This document shows positions 1-10,276 of a stretch of 64,000 nt of DNA, piece after piece. The DNA comes from Lojkania enalia (taxonomy: Eukaryota > Ascomycota > Dothideomycetes > Pleosporales): positions 162,030 through 226,029 of the forward strand of contig ML986643.1 in the NCBI GenBank assembly GCA_010094045.1. Reading direction: 5' to 3'. The position numbers and the translations under genes were made by a program. Below the pieces are notes generated by a model that was not told where the DNA came from, searched no databases, and worked only from the letters and a program-made list of their open reading frames with translations. Each line of letters begins with the position of its first letter. Position 1 is the stretch's first letter.

Positions 1-1178
1 TGAGTGCTGCGTCTAGCATTGGATCCGTCAACGGCGACAGGAGCGTCAGCCGAGCGTCGAGTGTTGTGCCTGGACGAAAGAGCGTAACACCTGCGCCAGG
101 GCCCGCCTCGAACGGAGTGCAAGTCAAGAAGGCTAGAGGCACCTCTGCAGCATCTCGCGCTCCCAAAATGGAGCCTCCCGTACCACGTGTACCATCAAAC
201 TATATGAGCAAGACTGCGTCGGCTAAGGAGAAGGACAAGGACAAGGACAAGGTTAAGGATAATGACATGGACCAGTTGACCACCGGATTGAAACGCATTA
301 CGTTGAAGTTACCCTCAAAGGAGGAGTACGAAGCCCGAGAGAAGCAGAAAGCCTTAGAAGCGGCAGAGAGGAAGGCTGCCCCGAAAACTACTTCGCGCAA
401 AGCGCCGGCTGCCCGAACGACCAAGGCCCCTGCGAGAACCACCGTCACGAAGAAGCCAGTGGGACGGCCTCCGAAGTCTTCCAAACCACCATCGCCAGTT
501 GAGGCCACTCCTCAACCTGCCCCCGTGTCGAAGCCAGTCGAACACGTTCATTCTCCCGAACCACCAAAGGTTGAGAATGCTGCGATTACGCCTCTTGAGC
601 AGCCGCAACCTCTACCACCGCGCCGGGGTTCGTTGTCCATGGCGATGATGGACACCGGCCGACGGACATCAACGGAACCCATCAATCCGCCTGCTGAGCT
701 GGCCGAGATGAATATTACTCCGGACCAGCTCCCCAAGCCATCAGTCCTGGCTTCGGTTGAGCCAGTGACGGTGACAACTTCACCCCCACGCCCAGATACT
801 CCTCCCCCACCGCCGCCCTCTATCCCGCAGTTTGTCAACTACACGACGACTACGTTTGGCAGCGCGACTACTGTAAATCCAATCTATAATCAGGTGACCA
901 AGCCGGAGAACCAGGAACCACTTCAATGGCTGCCCCCGAACACAGATGCCGTTCCCAGAAACACGACAGCTTCAGGCCAGCCAATGTCCCCTAGCAGCAA
1001 GCGGCAAGAGCTGCCCGTCTTCGCCGCCAACGGCAGGATTCCCTTTGCTCCCATGCCAAATACGGTCTCGAATATGAGTATGTTAGTGCCGCCCACTCAG
1101 CCGGTTGTGGGTGGTACGACCAGCACGACAGGCGGGGAGATTGACATATGGGAAGTTCCAGACACCCCGGCTCGTTAG
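1..1178 (+). CDS. C-terminal tail of a Hos3-type histone deacetylase-like protein (5' end outside window)
   Basis: The frame is open from base 3 to the TAG at 1176-1178, about 391 residues, with no intron needed. The first ATG-like codon in this frame is internal, so the start lies left of the window. The visible part is disordered: Lys/Asp repeats near 230-265, Lys/Arg/Ala/Pro-rich stretches, a polyproline run near 800-825, and an acidic end of the form DIWEVPDTP. A short helical block (GLKRITLKLPSKEEYEAREK, near 283-345) stands out. My recollection is that long fungal Hos3/HosB class II deacetylases end in a low-complexity tail with a similar GLK.I.L block and a closing IWEVP-like motif, so I infer a nuclear lysine deacetylase. 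The catalytic domain is not in the window, so the family call rests on the tail only. Another chromatin or DNA-binding protein with an AT-hook-like GRPPK motif is possible. Confidence 0.45.
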   Translation, partial: SAASSIGSVNGDRSVSRASSVVPGRKSVTPAPGPASNGVQVKKARGTSAASRAPKMEPPVPRVPSNYMSKTASAKEKDKDKDKVKDNDMDQLTTGLKRITLKLPSKEEYEAREKQKALEAAERKAAPKTTSRKAPAARTTKAPARTTVTKKPVGRPPKSSKPPSPVEATPQPAPVSKPVEHVHSPEPPKVENAAITPLEQPQPLPPRRGSLSMAMMDTGRRTSTEPINPPAELAEMNITPDQLPKPSVLASVEPVTVTTSPPRPDTPPPPPPSIPQFVNYTTTTFGSATTVNPIYNQVTKPENQEPLQWLPPNTDAVPRNTTASGQPMSPSSKRQELPVFAANGRIPFAPMPNTVSNMSMLVPPTQPVVGGTTSTTGGEIDIWEVPDTPAR

Positions 1179-2315
1179 TTCTTACCGTTTCGGTAACGAC
1201 ATGGAGGGGTTCTCATTTCACAAGCTCGTATATTGGAGGACAATGTTCCCAACAGCAATTGCGTGGGTTTCAGTATGACTGCGAACATCACACAAGGATA
1301 ATCATGGGCCTGCAGCAAGGCAAGGGATGTGCAGCCACGGCAGCGATGGCGATTTGCAGGCCTTGATTGGGTTCGGCTCGGATAGAGTGGTTTTCTGGCG
1401 TTTTGTGGGCTTTTGGACGTGCGGGGATCCCCCGTTCCGCCATGGCGAATTCTTTGCAATCTTCGATCTCTACAGGCTCTGGGTATGTAATTTTTTTTTT
1501 TTTTTGGGGGGGGGAGGGTAATTGGGGGAAGAGCAAGGGTTTCCTTTTCCGTGCTTGGTAACCGGTTTTCATTTTACGATTCGAGAGCTTGCTTGAGACC
1601 CGTGGAAGTTCTAGTTTTAGTTTCGCTTTGAGATACCCGCCGGCAACTGGGCTACAGTAGCAGCATTCGGACTGCGGGACGGGAGGGGGGGCAATGGCCA
1701 TTTGGAGTTTCTGTCAACATCTCACTCAATCGGTTTCAATAGACAGTAATGTAATCCGCTGCATACTATGTAAAATATTGCCTGCTCTTATGTGCGTCGA
1801 CTTCCATGCGCCTGGTGCGGCTTGCGCGAGGTTCACAGCGAAGGGTTTCCCCGCTTTCTGGCCCGTCACAAGACGCCCTTTGTGGTGGCTCGAACGCACA
1901 GAGCAGCGCTAGCGGGACGACAGCGGGCCAGTAGCTAACGCGGTGCAGTGCCGTCATGAGGCGTGCCAGGGACGGGACGCGGGTTCAGTGCGGGGGATGG
2001 CCGCCCGCTGGGACGATCCCTGTCGCTGTGCATATGACGTCGGGCCGGCTTTGTTTCGAGGTACGTACATAATTAGTCTGAAGGCCTGGCTCTTTTTATT
2101 ATGCTGGCCACCGTAGCGCTGCGTATTTCTCAGATATCCAGTAGCGTTGAGACGAATTCGGCACCGTGTTGGCAAGTGAAGTAGAGCAAGTCCTTTGCAT
2201 CCAACATGGCAGACGATACTCCAACATCGCGCGCCCGTCGGGGCTTCCATAGCTGTACGCACTTGTCAGACATCTCTTAAGAACTCCAAGTTTCCATATA
2301 AGAAGTCCACGTAAG
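1179..2315. other. intergenic region, no gene seen
   Basis: This is the 3' flank of the truncated gene and the 5' flank of the next plus-strand gene. It carries a homopolymer pair of T15 followed by G9 at about 1491-1514. Open frames on both strands are short, overlap each other and have no recognisable motifs. Confidence 0.6.
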
Positions 2316-3433
2316 ATGTTAACACACTGCCCAGTCAACCCGTTCTCGAGGCGCGACGAGTACTCCAAAGAAGCTATCCTCTTCTACAAAGTTGGGACCT
2401 TCGCCAGCTACCTCGTCCTGCTCGTCACAGCCATTTATTATGATATCCACGCCCCCGGCGAGGGCCGCAAGCCGCGGCATACCATCTGGAAGCAGAATGC
2501 GCTGCACCAGACGCCGTTCACGCAGAATGCGGTCGTGACGTCGGTGTACTGGTAAATAACCCCCTCTCCTGGTCGCATCTGCAACGCGCGGTGAAGCGCG
2601 AGGATGTCAATGAACATCCGAGTTGTGTGCACGCCGTGTTGTGCTGGTGGGCGTGAATGTTGTGCGTGGATATGCTAATGCATAGGGAAGGCTCGCACTC
2701 TTTCTCCTCCAGCTCACCTACACATACCACCTCTATAGCACTGTTCCCAGCGTTCTAACCGCCGCCGCTGCTGTGGGCAGCCACGCCATCGCGTCCAACC
2801 TTCTGCTCTTCGGCTTCCTGCATCTGTGGACGCGCTCCCACTTCTTCCTCTCCCTGCTGCTCCTCATCGTCAACTTCTTCAACCTCTCGCTCGCATACTT
2901 CAGACATCCTACGACGCCCCGCCTCGTCCACGTATCCGTCGTCAGCGGGCCGCTAGCCTGGAACTTCGTCGCGCTGTACTGGGTCGGCGCTGTGGTTGTG
3001 GGCGCGAAGCATCTGCCTGCTCGCATCGTCGCGAACGTGTTCATCTGGGGGTTCCTGGGCTACGGCGTTTTCTTTCTGGCTGTGTACAAGGACTATACTA
3101 TCGGGCTTGCAATGGCGATCATGTCGCTCTGTGAGTTTTGCTTTGCCTTCCTTCATATCTTCCTCCCCGACTTCCTGACTTCCGATTTCCCGCGATGTTC
3201 CTTCCTTCCATCTATAGTGACTAATACTGACGCGCACAGCAACTGCCCTCGCCCAACTCCAAGATGGCGGCCCGCTGAACCTGCAGTGGATCTTCGCAAT
3301 CACCATCTTCGCGCTCCTCATGCTGCTTTCCCTCGCCGTCGGATTGCCGAGCCTGTTCCATTGGGAGCCCTTCTCGCGCGGCGAAGTTGTCGATGAGGAC
3401 AGGGAGCGCGCCCCCTTGCTGCGAGATGAGTAG
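2316..3433 (+). CDS. DUF1774 family multi-pass membrane protein
   Basis: The model is join(2316..2551, 2691..3130, 3240..3433), 289 residues. Intron 1 (139 nt) starts GTAAAT, has a GCTAATG branch-like site and ends AAG at 2690. The acceptor CATAG at 2685 would leave the frame wrong, so the later AG was chosen. Intron 2 starts GTGAGT at 3131 and ends CACAG at 3239. The protein begins with NPFSRRDEYSKE and then has about seven to eight hydrophobic segments, including ones near residues 25-45, 80-95, 105-125, 125-145, 165-185, 195-230 and 245-265. The tail is acidic. This matches the fungal DUF1774 (PF08611) layout as I know it: an N-terminal NPFxRRD block and an all-helical body of about 280 residues. 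No biochemical role is established. The gene converges on the AP-1 beta gene with 283 bp between stop codons. Confidence 0.8.
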
Positions 3434-3716
3434 TGTCTCCTTATTTTTCCCTTTGTTATGATTCGTGGAGCTAATATAGTGGTATAGGGAGAGGTACCTC
3501 GGTCACTGGACCGAGGATGGAGTCTGGGTGCCGGACGAGTGAGGGGGGTGGGGCGGGCAAAAAGAGCAGCACATCAAGTTTAAATAGTATGTATACGATA
3601 TTGCCTTTGGACTCCAAGGACACAATATATGCGGTGGATACCCAATCATAGCTAGCAATCTGCAACGGAAGTTGATTCTTCCCTACGCACTGAAGCAGGA
3701 ATTGATCGTGGTTCAT

Positions 3717-6233
3717 TTACAACAGCAGGTCTTGATTCCCACCCTCGCCGCCGGGACTCATAACCACCTGCTGCGGCGCATTCTGATTGACCACCCAACC
3801 TCCACCCATAGCACCTTGCTCGGTAACAATCGGACTCGCACCCCACGTACTCTGTCTCCCGACGCCCGCGAAATAGACATCCGCATCACTGACTGCTTGG
3901 GCTAGATTCCCATTCCCATTCGTCCCTCCATGTCCGTTTGTATGCGTCGCCGTATCTAACTTCGTCCGCTCGGCTGCTGCCCGTTCCCTGGCCTGTTGCG
4001 CTGCCTTAACAGTTGGAAGCTCATTCCTCTGCAAAGCCGGAGAATCCTGAAGACGTCGTGGCCTTGCGGAGCGGAAGACCTGGTTGACAGGTTTGAGGTA
4101 TACGGTAGCTAGTGTCCCAACATTCAGACACATCTCCTCCAGGGTGCCCGGATCCAGCTTCTCTGATTCTTCAGCAGTGATGGGCGGCTTTTCCCCCATG
4201 ACGACCTTCTTGGCTTCTTCGGGCGCCGAAGACAGAAGACGCCAGTACATGTACCCTCTGTCTCTCAGATCGGGATTATCGGTTTCTTCAGTTGCCCATT
4301 TGAGGACCTTGGGGACTAGCGACGAGCCACGGGTTGGGCGCTGAATGAAAAGCTTGACCGTGGCAGTAAGAAGGGCGAGTTGTACTTCGTGCGTTTCTTC
4401 TAGGAAGGAGTCAAGGAAGTCGTCTAACAGGACGTCCGAGTCTTCTATCCTATCTGCATACTGGCCAATCACCCAAATCATGGCTGCCTTGGCTTCGGGC
4501 TCGTCCAAGCTATCCAAGTTCTCGCATAGGGTAGAGATGATGGATTCATATTGGTTGGGGTACTTGCGGAAGATGTTTCGGATGACGACGGTGGCCTCTT
4601 GAACGATGTACGAGACCTTTGTGGAGACGAGGGACAGGAGAGTTGAGATGCAGAGTTGACTGGCTGGGGGAATTTTGATTGCTAATTTGCCGATTGCACG
4701 AACCGATTTGCGAACGAAATCTACGTCGATTTCAGTGGCGTATCTACAACGAATTAGCAATGGAAGATGGAGATTGCGGGTAATAGGCAAGAAGTTGGAA
4801 GTGACAACAATCATTGCAGCACCAGCTGCACGTACTAGGGCTAAGGGTACTTACTCTGCCAACTCCGTCAACACCTCCTTAATATTCCTCTCAGTCGCGA
4901 GCATAAAGATCAATTCAAGCTTCGTGACTTTAACGTAGATAGGGTCATTATATTTACAAAAGAAAACACGGATATCATTTCGCAGCACCTCCGGCCGCCG
5001 CTGGAGAATGAGAAGGGCGTTTCGGAGTGCCAAATACTGGATCTCGGCGCCCTTAGAGAGAAGTGTGACAAGGGGAGGGGAGAGCTTATTACATAATGAG
5101 GTAATCACTTTTTGGTCGCTAATGTAGTTCATGAGGTACAGAATGACACGGATGCAGGTTAGCACAACGGCGGAGTTGGAGTGTGATAGTCGAGGGGATA
5201 TTCGCTCGGCGAGGAGGGCAGCTTCCTGGGTATCATGAGGGACGTAATTCATCATAGCTTCGAGGATGTATGTCTGCCCCCACTCGGAGCAATCGGGCAG
5301 AATGGAGACGATCTTGGACGCGCTGGCGTAGTCGATGGTCAATTTGATGTTCTCGCTTCGTTCCCAAATATCCATCAATCCCGCTAGTGCGCTTGACACG
5401 ACTGTGGGGTTCTCGTCCCTCAGCATGCCATTGAGCCTGTCGATTAGATCCGACGATTCCACTAAATGTCGATCATGGTCATATAGTTTCGCAACACAAA
5501 ACGCAGCAGTCTTGCGAACGTAAGGGTCGGCGTCTCGCAGTAATTCCTTTAGAGGTCCTATCGTGCCTTCTACGTATTCTCGGACATGGATATAGGACAT
5601 GGTTCGGAGGGCGAGAGCTCGGACGAGGGGGTTGTTGTCCTGCACGTCTCCACGGATGATGGGCAGAGCCTTGAGTGCAATGTCGGGCTTTATCCTGGCA
5701 TAGTTGACCAGATACAAGAAGCACCTGCTCCGTCAGCCATAGCACGTCTCTCGAAGCGTTCTTACCCACATCTTCTTAATTTCTAGGCTCGGAAGGTGCA
5801 TGCAGGCCACGACATCTGGGAATAGGGCCACCATGTCGTTATTGCTCATGGTCATGTTGGCAACAATCTTCTTCAAGGCCGTCTTCTTGGCCGAGAAGTT
5901 CTTGTCCTTCTTCCCGCCGCTATTTAGCTCCAGACGGAGCTCCGCTACTTTGCCCTGTGGAGAACGGAGGTATTGTAAGCGCGCGCTGTCAAAGGCGTAA
6001 GGAAGGAACATGGTGGCGGCATTGTAGGGCGACCGGACTACAGCAAAGGGCCAAGCAGCAACAGCGCAGATTATGAGCTTATACTCGCGCAACGGTGACT
6101 GAGTGTGGGGGGAGGGAGAGAGGAGACAGAGAGAGAGAGCAGGGGGGAGGGAGAGAGGAGACCCAAAGAGAGCAGGGGGAGGAGAGGAACGTACCCGCGC
6201 AAAGAGCTTCGCATCCTGGCCGCTCCCGCTCAT
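3717..6233 (-). CDS. apl2: AP-1 adaptor complex beta subunit (beta-adaptin, large chain)
   Basis: The model is complement(join(3717..4743, 4855..5724, 5770..5954, 6195..6233)), 706 residues. Exon 1 codes only 13 residues ([13 protein letters not shown]) and joins [19 protein letters not shown], the start of the beta-adaptin trunk. HEAT/ARM-type adaptin repeats fill about residues 15-560, with highly conserved blocks such as [40 protein letters not shown] and [19 protein letters not shown] short Asn/Gly/Gln-rich hinge follows, and there is no beta-adaptin ear domain, as is usual for fungal AP-1 beta. The protein should act at the trans-Golgi and endosomes in clathrin coats. The 45-nt intron 3 (5769..5725) uses a GTGGGT donor; this is the join that gives the conserved KKM-CF sequence. 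Introns 1 and 4 have ordinary GTACGT and GTAAGT donors. The gene is divergent from EMC4, with 486 bp between starts. Confidence 0.93.
6105..6185. repeat. GA-rich low-complexity tract inside intron 1 of the beta-adaptin gene
   Basis: Alternating GA/GGGA units include a partly duplicated block (GGGGGAGGGAGAGAGGAGA at both ends of the tract). It lies within the 240-nt first intron (5955..6194) and reads as a polypyrimidine tract on the transcribed minus strand. Confidence 0.8.
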
Positions 6234-6719
6234 GGTAGGCTAAGTATCTCGTCTCGTTCGGCAGGCGATACAGGTATGCGGGCATGCATGTGCCCAGCTG
6301 TAGTGTGTGCTCGAGCAAGGCCAGCTCCCCTCTTCGTGACCGTCTTAGCCGCCCCTCCTTTACGGACAGCGGCGCAGGGGTCGGGCAATTGATTGGGCGG
6401 GCGTATCTTAGTCGGCGAATATCGAGCTGCACATCGCTCGGGAGTCGCGGGAGCGGGGCCTGGGCGATCGAGGGTCGTCGAAAGCGTCGATTTGGGGAGA
6501 CTCGATGTTTTGTGAGACAACAATTGTCCGCCGCCGTTCCGCCAGATCCACTTGCTGCCGTTGGGGGTACGTGCGTGCCAAGACCCGGAGCCGCGGCGCC
6601 GGATCCCGTGACCGCGATAGGCCGACTCAACACCACAAGGCATCGTCCTCGCGAACAAACATCACCCCGCCAGGAACCGTCTAGCAATCCAACTCCCGAA
6701 ATTTATTCTGCGTAGCAAT

Positions 6720-7333
6720 ATGACTACACAGCCTCCGCCGCCCCCGCCATGGGTCCTCGACCTCAATTCCCCCCGCGCATCCAAGCCCAAAAATGTTAAC
6801 ATCGCCGACCCGCCAGGCTACACGGCTGCCGCAAGCTCGAAACAGCGCTCGCAATCCTCCAAGAATGCCGTGCGGAAGGCGCCGTCGCCGGAGGAAATGG
6901 ACACACTCAAGATGAAGAAAGCGTGGGAGCTGGCCATCGCTCCCGCCAAGCAGCTGCCCATGAACGCAATCGGTGCGTACCCTACAAACCTAATTCACCA
7001 CACTTCCCAAGGCTAATAGTGGATCTAGGCATGTACATGACCGGAAATACTCTCCAGATTTTCTCCATCTTCATGGTCTTCACCCTCTTCAAGACGCCCG
7101 TCCTTGCCGTGCTCAACATCCAGCGTGTCTTCGCTCCCTTCGAGACCTCCGGGACCTCTGGCCGGCTTATTGCGGTTAAGGCGGTATGTGTATTGATGAA
7201 TTTGTTGATGCTGGGCTTGGGCATTTGGAAGGTGAATCAGATGGGACTGCTGCCTACAACGAGGTCGGATTGGTTGGCTTGGGAGGGCGAGAGGACGTGG
7301 TCGGAAAGGGCAGTGCCGCGTGAGTGGTTGTGA
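6720..7333 (+). CDS. emc4: ER membrane protein complex subunit 4
   Basis: The model is join(6720..6972, 7029..7333), 185 residues. The 56-nt intron has a GTGCGT donor, a GGCTAATAG branch region and a TCTAG acceptor. The N-terminus is Pro-rich and hydrophilic. It is followed by KAWELAIAPAKQLPMNAIGMYMTGN, the conserved EMC4 (DUF1077) core, at about residues 68-92. Two hydrophobic spans follow: IFSIFMVFTLFKTPVLAVLN near 95-115 and VCVLMNLLMLGLGIW near 137-155. The short C-terminal tail contains LLPTTRSDWLAWE. Family length is about 180 residues, so this is complete. EMC4 belongs to the conserved EMC insertase, which inserts tail-anchored and multi-pass proteins into the ER membrane. It shares a divergent intergenic region with AP-1 beta. 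Confidence 0.92.
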
Positions 7334-7598
7334 GCTGTGTCAAATTAGAAGCACTAGAAAATGTTCCCAGCATAAGAAGGGAGGTCAAAGCAAGACTTCT
7401 TCGGTAGAGATGTTTGAAGCGGACATATCTCTATCATACTAAAGACTAAAAAGCTGACATTATTCTAATTATGCTAATAGCCTGAAGAAACTACGACAAG
7501 GAAAAAGGGGAGACTGAGGCCGGGCTTCTTTGGCAGAAACATTGGAGACGCTTATATTCTTATCATGCTTAAGGAGATTGAGAGGCGGATGGAGGATT
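7334..7598. other. 3' flank of EMC4, no gene seen
   Basis: A short AT-leaning spacer lies between EMC4 and the kinase-like pseudogene. No open frame or motif is recognisable. Confidence 0.5.
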
Positions 7599-8561
7599 CT
7601 AATTCTCAATGGCCCCATCCAGCTCCTCGTTGCTGACGAACTGCTTCTCCAACTCGCACCTCATCCTCCCCGGCGCCCCGAGTTTCCTCCAGTATCTATT
7701 CCGCATCCTTTCGGGAAGCCCGCTAAATCTCTTCATCCTCTCCACATTCATTCCCCCTATCTTAAGATGGTTTCCATTTATAAAAAATAAAAAAAAGTTA
7801 ATACTTGATCAACTTCTCTAGATCCTCCTCCCCCTCCTCCCATGCAATCCTATCCTTCCCCTTGCTAGGAACACGTTGGTCGAACGAGAATCTAAAGAAA
7901 GATGCGGCTGTCGTAGCCGACTCATCCGATTCTTGGTCTTCACTTTGATCTTGATACTCTCTACCCTTATCAATTACTTCCTCTTCGAGATTCTAGTCCT
8001 GACGCTCTCCAATCGTCTCTGTCCTTCTGAAGTCAATGACAGTGACTTTTGGGAGCTAGTTTCTTTCGCTTCTAGCTAGCGAAAGCATAACGCTTCCCTC
8101 GTCGAGGTCTCCGTGGACGAGGCTCAGGTTCCTTAAATAGGCCGCAGCCTAGCAGTAGCAGACAAAGATGTGGCACAACAAGGGTGGTGAGAAGTCGCAG
8201 CCCTCATCAGTAACCCTCTCGATCGATTGGCCGCGGATGAGCTCCATGCTGTACCATCTTCGATTTCCGTGCGGGGTTGGATGTCGAAGATTTAGGAGAT
8301 TGGGTATATGGCTAGTTCGTCTTCGTATAGCTGATCTTGAGCTTCCTTGAGCTCAGCGAGGAAGGGGAGTTGCTCGGGGCCTCTTGCGAGCTTAGAGCGT
8401 AGCTCACTTGGATTGCTTTTCGGAAGGTTGGAGGTCGTTGGAGGGCATGTTGATATTGACAAGTATACTGGGACGAGCCCTCTGTCTCGTCTGTTGTGAA
8501 GCTGATTGATGGGAATGAAGAAGTTGTGTGCCGAGAGCGGCGGAGGAGTTGATTGAGACAT
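7599..8561 (-). pseudogene. broken paralogue of the adjacent kinase-like gene
   Basis: Read on the minus strand, this region parallels the intact gene at 9037-10209 in the same order. ELRSKL lies near 8405. WYSMEL..GQSIE near 8265-8225 matches WYSMSFVHGQPLE. LLCHIF near 8175 matches LICHIF. YLRNLSLVHGDLDEGSVML near 8140-8080 matches FLRK..LMHGAITAKDVLL. LPKVTVIDF near 8045-8020 matches LPKVMLVNF. A terminal block ending VSNEELDGAIEN and TAG (7599-7601) matches VSDAELRSAAHQLR. The frame is interrupted by TAG between CHIF and YLR, by TAG just before LPKV, by further stops near 7995 and 7815, and by at least one shift near 8260-8290. The copy keeps HGDL and IDF, closer to canonical kinase HRD/DFG sites than the intact gene. 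I infer a tandem duplicate that has decayed. Confidence 0.65.
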
Positions 8562-9036
8562 TGCGAATTAATGTTGTAGTCAAAGAGAGAGAAGAAGATT
8601 TTAGCCAGTCCGTTGTGCATAGTAGAACAGGTTTTCGAAGCTATTGTTTGGCTGGCTTGGAGATGATGTCCGCAATCATTCTTTTACTGTCGCACACTGG
8701 TACGGGCCGCGACTAGTCAGAATTACATAATCCAGATATCGATTAATTCATACGCATAGAATTTCCAACCTGATCTTTGCAGGAAGTCGGAGTGACGCTC
8801 GAGAGCCGGTCCCGCCATCCTCCAAAATGGCGACTTCAATTCTCTGTATGGGTCTCCAAACACCGAATGGATTTGCGAGAACACCTTACCGGAGTATATT
8901 TTGCTGGTATATGCGTAGTCTAGCCCGCATTCACCATCTGGGGCTATTGATAATATGTTAAAACCGCATTGCTGCGTGCTCGTTGTTGCTACAATACCGA
9001 TCCGAATAGGTCCTTGCAAACGACTATAAACAGCTT

Positions 9037-10209
9037 TCAACGCAGCTGATGAGCAGCACTCCTCAGCTCAGCATCGCTAACAACGACCCTCTCTATCTCC
9101 GTCCTAAAGTACTCTGGCATTCCTTTCGAGAGCTCCCCATGCCTACAAACAATTAATTCTATCGTATTCTTGAACAACGCCCAAAGATCATCTACCGTAG
9201 CCCTCTTTAATCTCGGAAGATCTGTCCAACGCTCATAGTACATGAATCCGTATAGCTCGTTCATTTTCTCCACTTCAGTGTGGGATAGCTGTTCGCTCCA
9301 CGGCTCTGGCATTTTCGAAAGAATTTGGCAATTGGAGCCCGTGTTGGAGGACATGAGCCTGTCGAGAATCTTGCGGACGTTGTGGAACTCTGTTCCTTTA
9401 GATTCTTCATCTAAATTGTGAGTGTGGTCGAAGTTCACTAACATGACTTTCGGCAAGGCCCTAGCGTCTTTGCCAGGTTGCAAGAGGACGTCTTTGGCCG
9501 TGATTGCGCCATGCATGAGACCAGTTGGCGGTACCTTGCGGAGGAAATCGATAGCGTGGAAGAGTGAAGCGAAAATATGGCAGATTAGTGAAGGTGCCAA
9601 TGCTTCCCCTCTGAGGCCGTGAAGAAGATGCTCTAGCGGTTGGCCGTGTACAAAGCTCATGCTGTACCATGTGCGATCAAGCTCTGTCAGCCCGGCAATA
9701 TGAATTCTGTGAATACGAGGCATAGAGTGCCGTTCTTCAAAATCGCTCATCCAATCTAATTGAGCGTCACGGATTCGTTTGAGGATTTCTAGGTGATTGG
9801 GAATGGAATGAATGCTCTGCATACAACCACTAGGGAAGACTTTGACCACAATGAGCTTTGATCGGAGGGCTGAGAGGCTGGGTAGCGATGCTTCCGGCTC
9901 GGAAATTTCTCGTTTTGGGAGATAGTATTTGATGAAACCCTCATCTGGGCCGATATTCTTCTCTTCCTCTTTCTGAGATGGTGTCGGAGATCTCTTTTCC
10001 TCCGCTACAACAACACGGTCCCTTTCTACTGCGAGATAGTATTCAAGTATAGAACTTGGGACACAGCGGTCTAGAGTGAAAGTAGACATCATTGCTATGC
10101 AATGGTAGATAAAGTAGGTTAGGGATTGTGGGTATTTTATACCTTCTATTTGTTTGCTCAAAAGAGGATTATACGCTAGATCATGGTAGAGGTTAGAAAA
10201 TAGTTTCAT
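9037..10209 (-). CDS. divergent protein kinase-like protein, probable pseudokinase
   Basis: One open frame of 390 residues. A 48-nt segment (10142..10095) has a GTATAA donor, a CTAAC branch and a CATAG acceptor. It is a multiple of three without a stop, so the product is 374 residues if it is spliced and 390 if retained. The fold-level landmarks are kinase-like. LIVVKVF gives K123 at the VAIK position (390-residue numbering), followed by E141, a hinge-like WYSMSFVHGQPLEHLL near 181-196, LMHGAITAKDVLL near 231-243 at the catalytic loop, and KVMLVNFD near 254-261 at the DFG position. The HRD aspartate is replaced (HGA) and DFG reads NFD, so ordinary phosphotransfer is doubtful. Fungal genomes carry many such lineage-specific kinase-like proteins of unknown role. 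The upstream neighbour is a CorA-like gene on the same strand and the downstream one is its own broken copy. Confidence 0.6.
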   Translation of the reverse strand: MKLFSNLYHDLAYNPLLSKQIEGIKYPQSLTYFIYHCIAMMSTFTLDRCVPSSILEYYLAVERDRVVVAEEKRSPTPSQKEEEKNIGPDEGFIKYYLPKREISEPEASLPSLSALRSKLIVVKVFPSGCMQSIHSIPNHLEILKRIRDAQLDWMSDFEERHSMPRIHRIHIAGLTELDRTWYSMSFVHGQPLEHLLHGLRGEALAPSLICHIFASLFHAIDFLRKVPPTGLMHGAITAKDVLLQPGKDARALPKVMLVNFDHTHNLDEESKGTEFHNVRKILDRLMSSNTGSNCQILSKMPEPWSEQLSHTEVEKMNELYGFMYYERWTDLPRLKRATVDDLWALFKNTIELIVCRHGELSKGMPEYFRTEIERVVVSDAELRSAAHQLR

Positions 10210-10276
10210 AAGGGATAGAAGTTTGTATTTGCTACTTCTAGTGGGACATACAAGATAATAGTGGACTCATATCCTT

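Noticed and set aside
8723..9040. 105-codon minus frame just downstream of the kinase-like gene
   Set aside because: It begins with a TTG codon overlapping the upstream stop, has no recognisable motif, and no splice link to the kinase-like gene was found.
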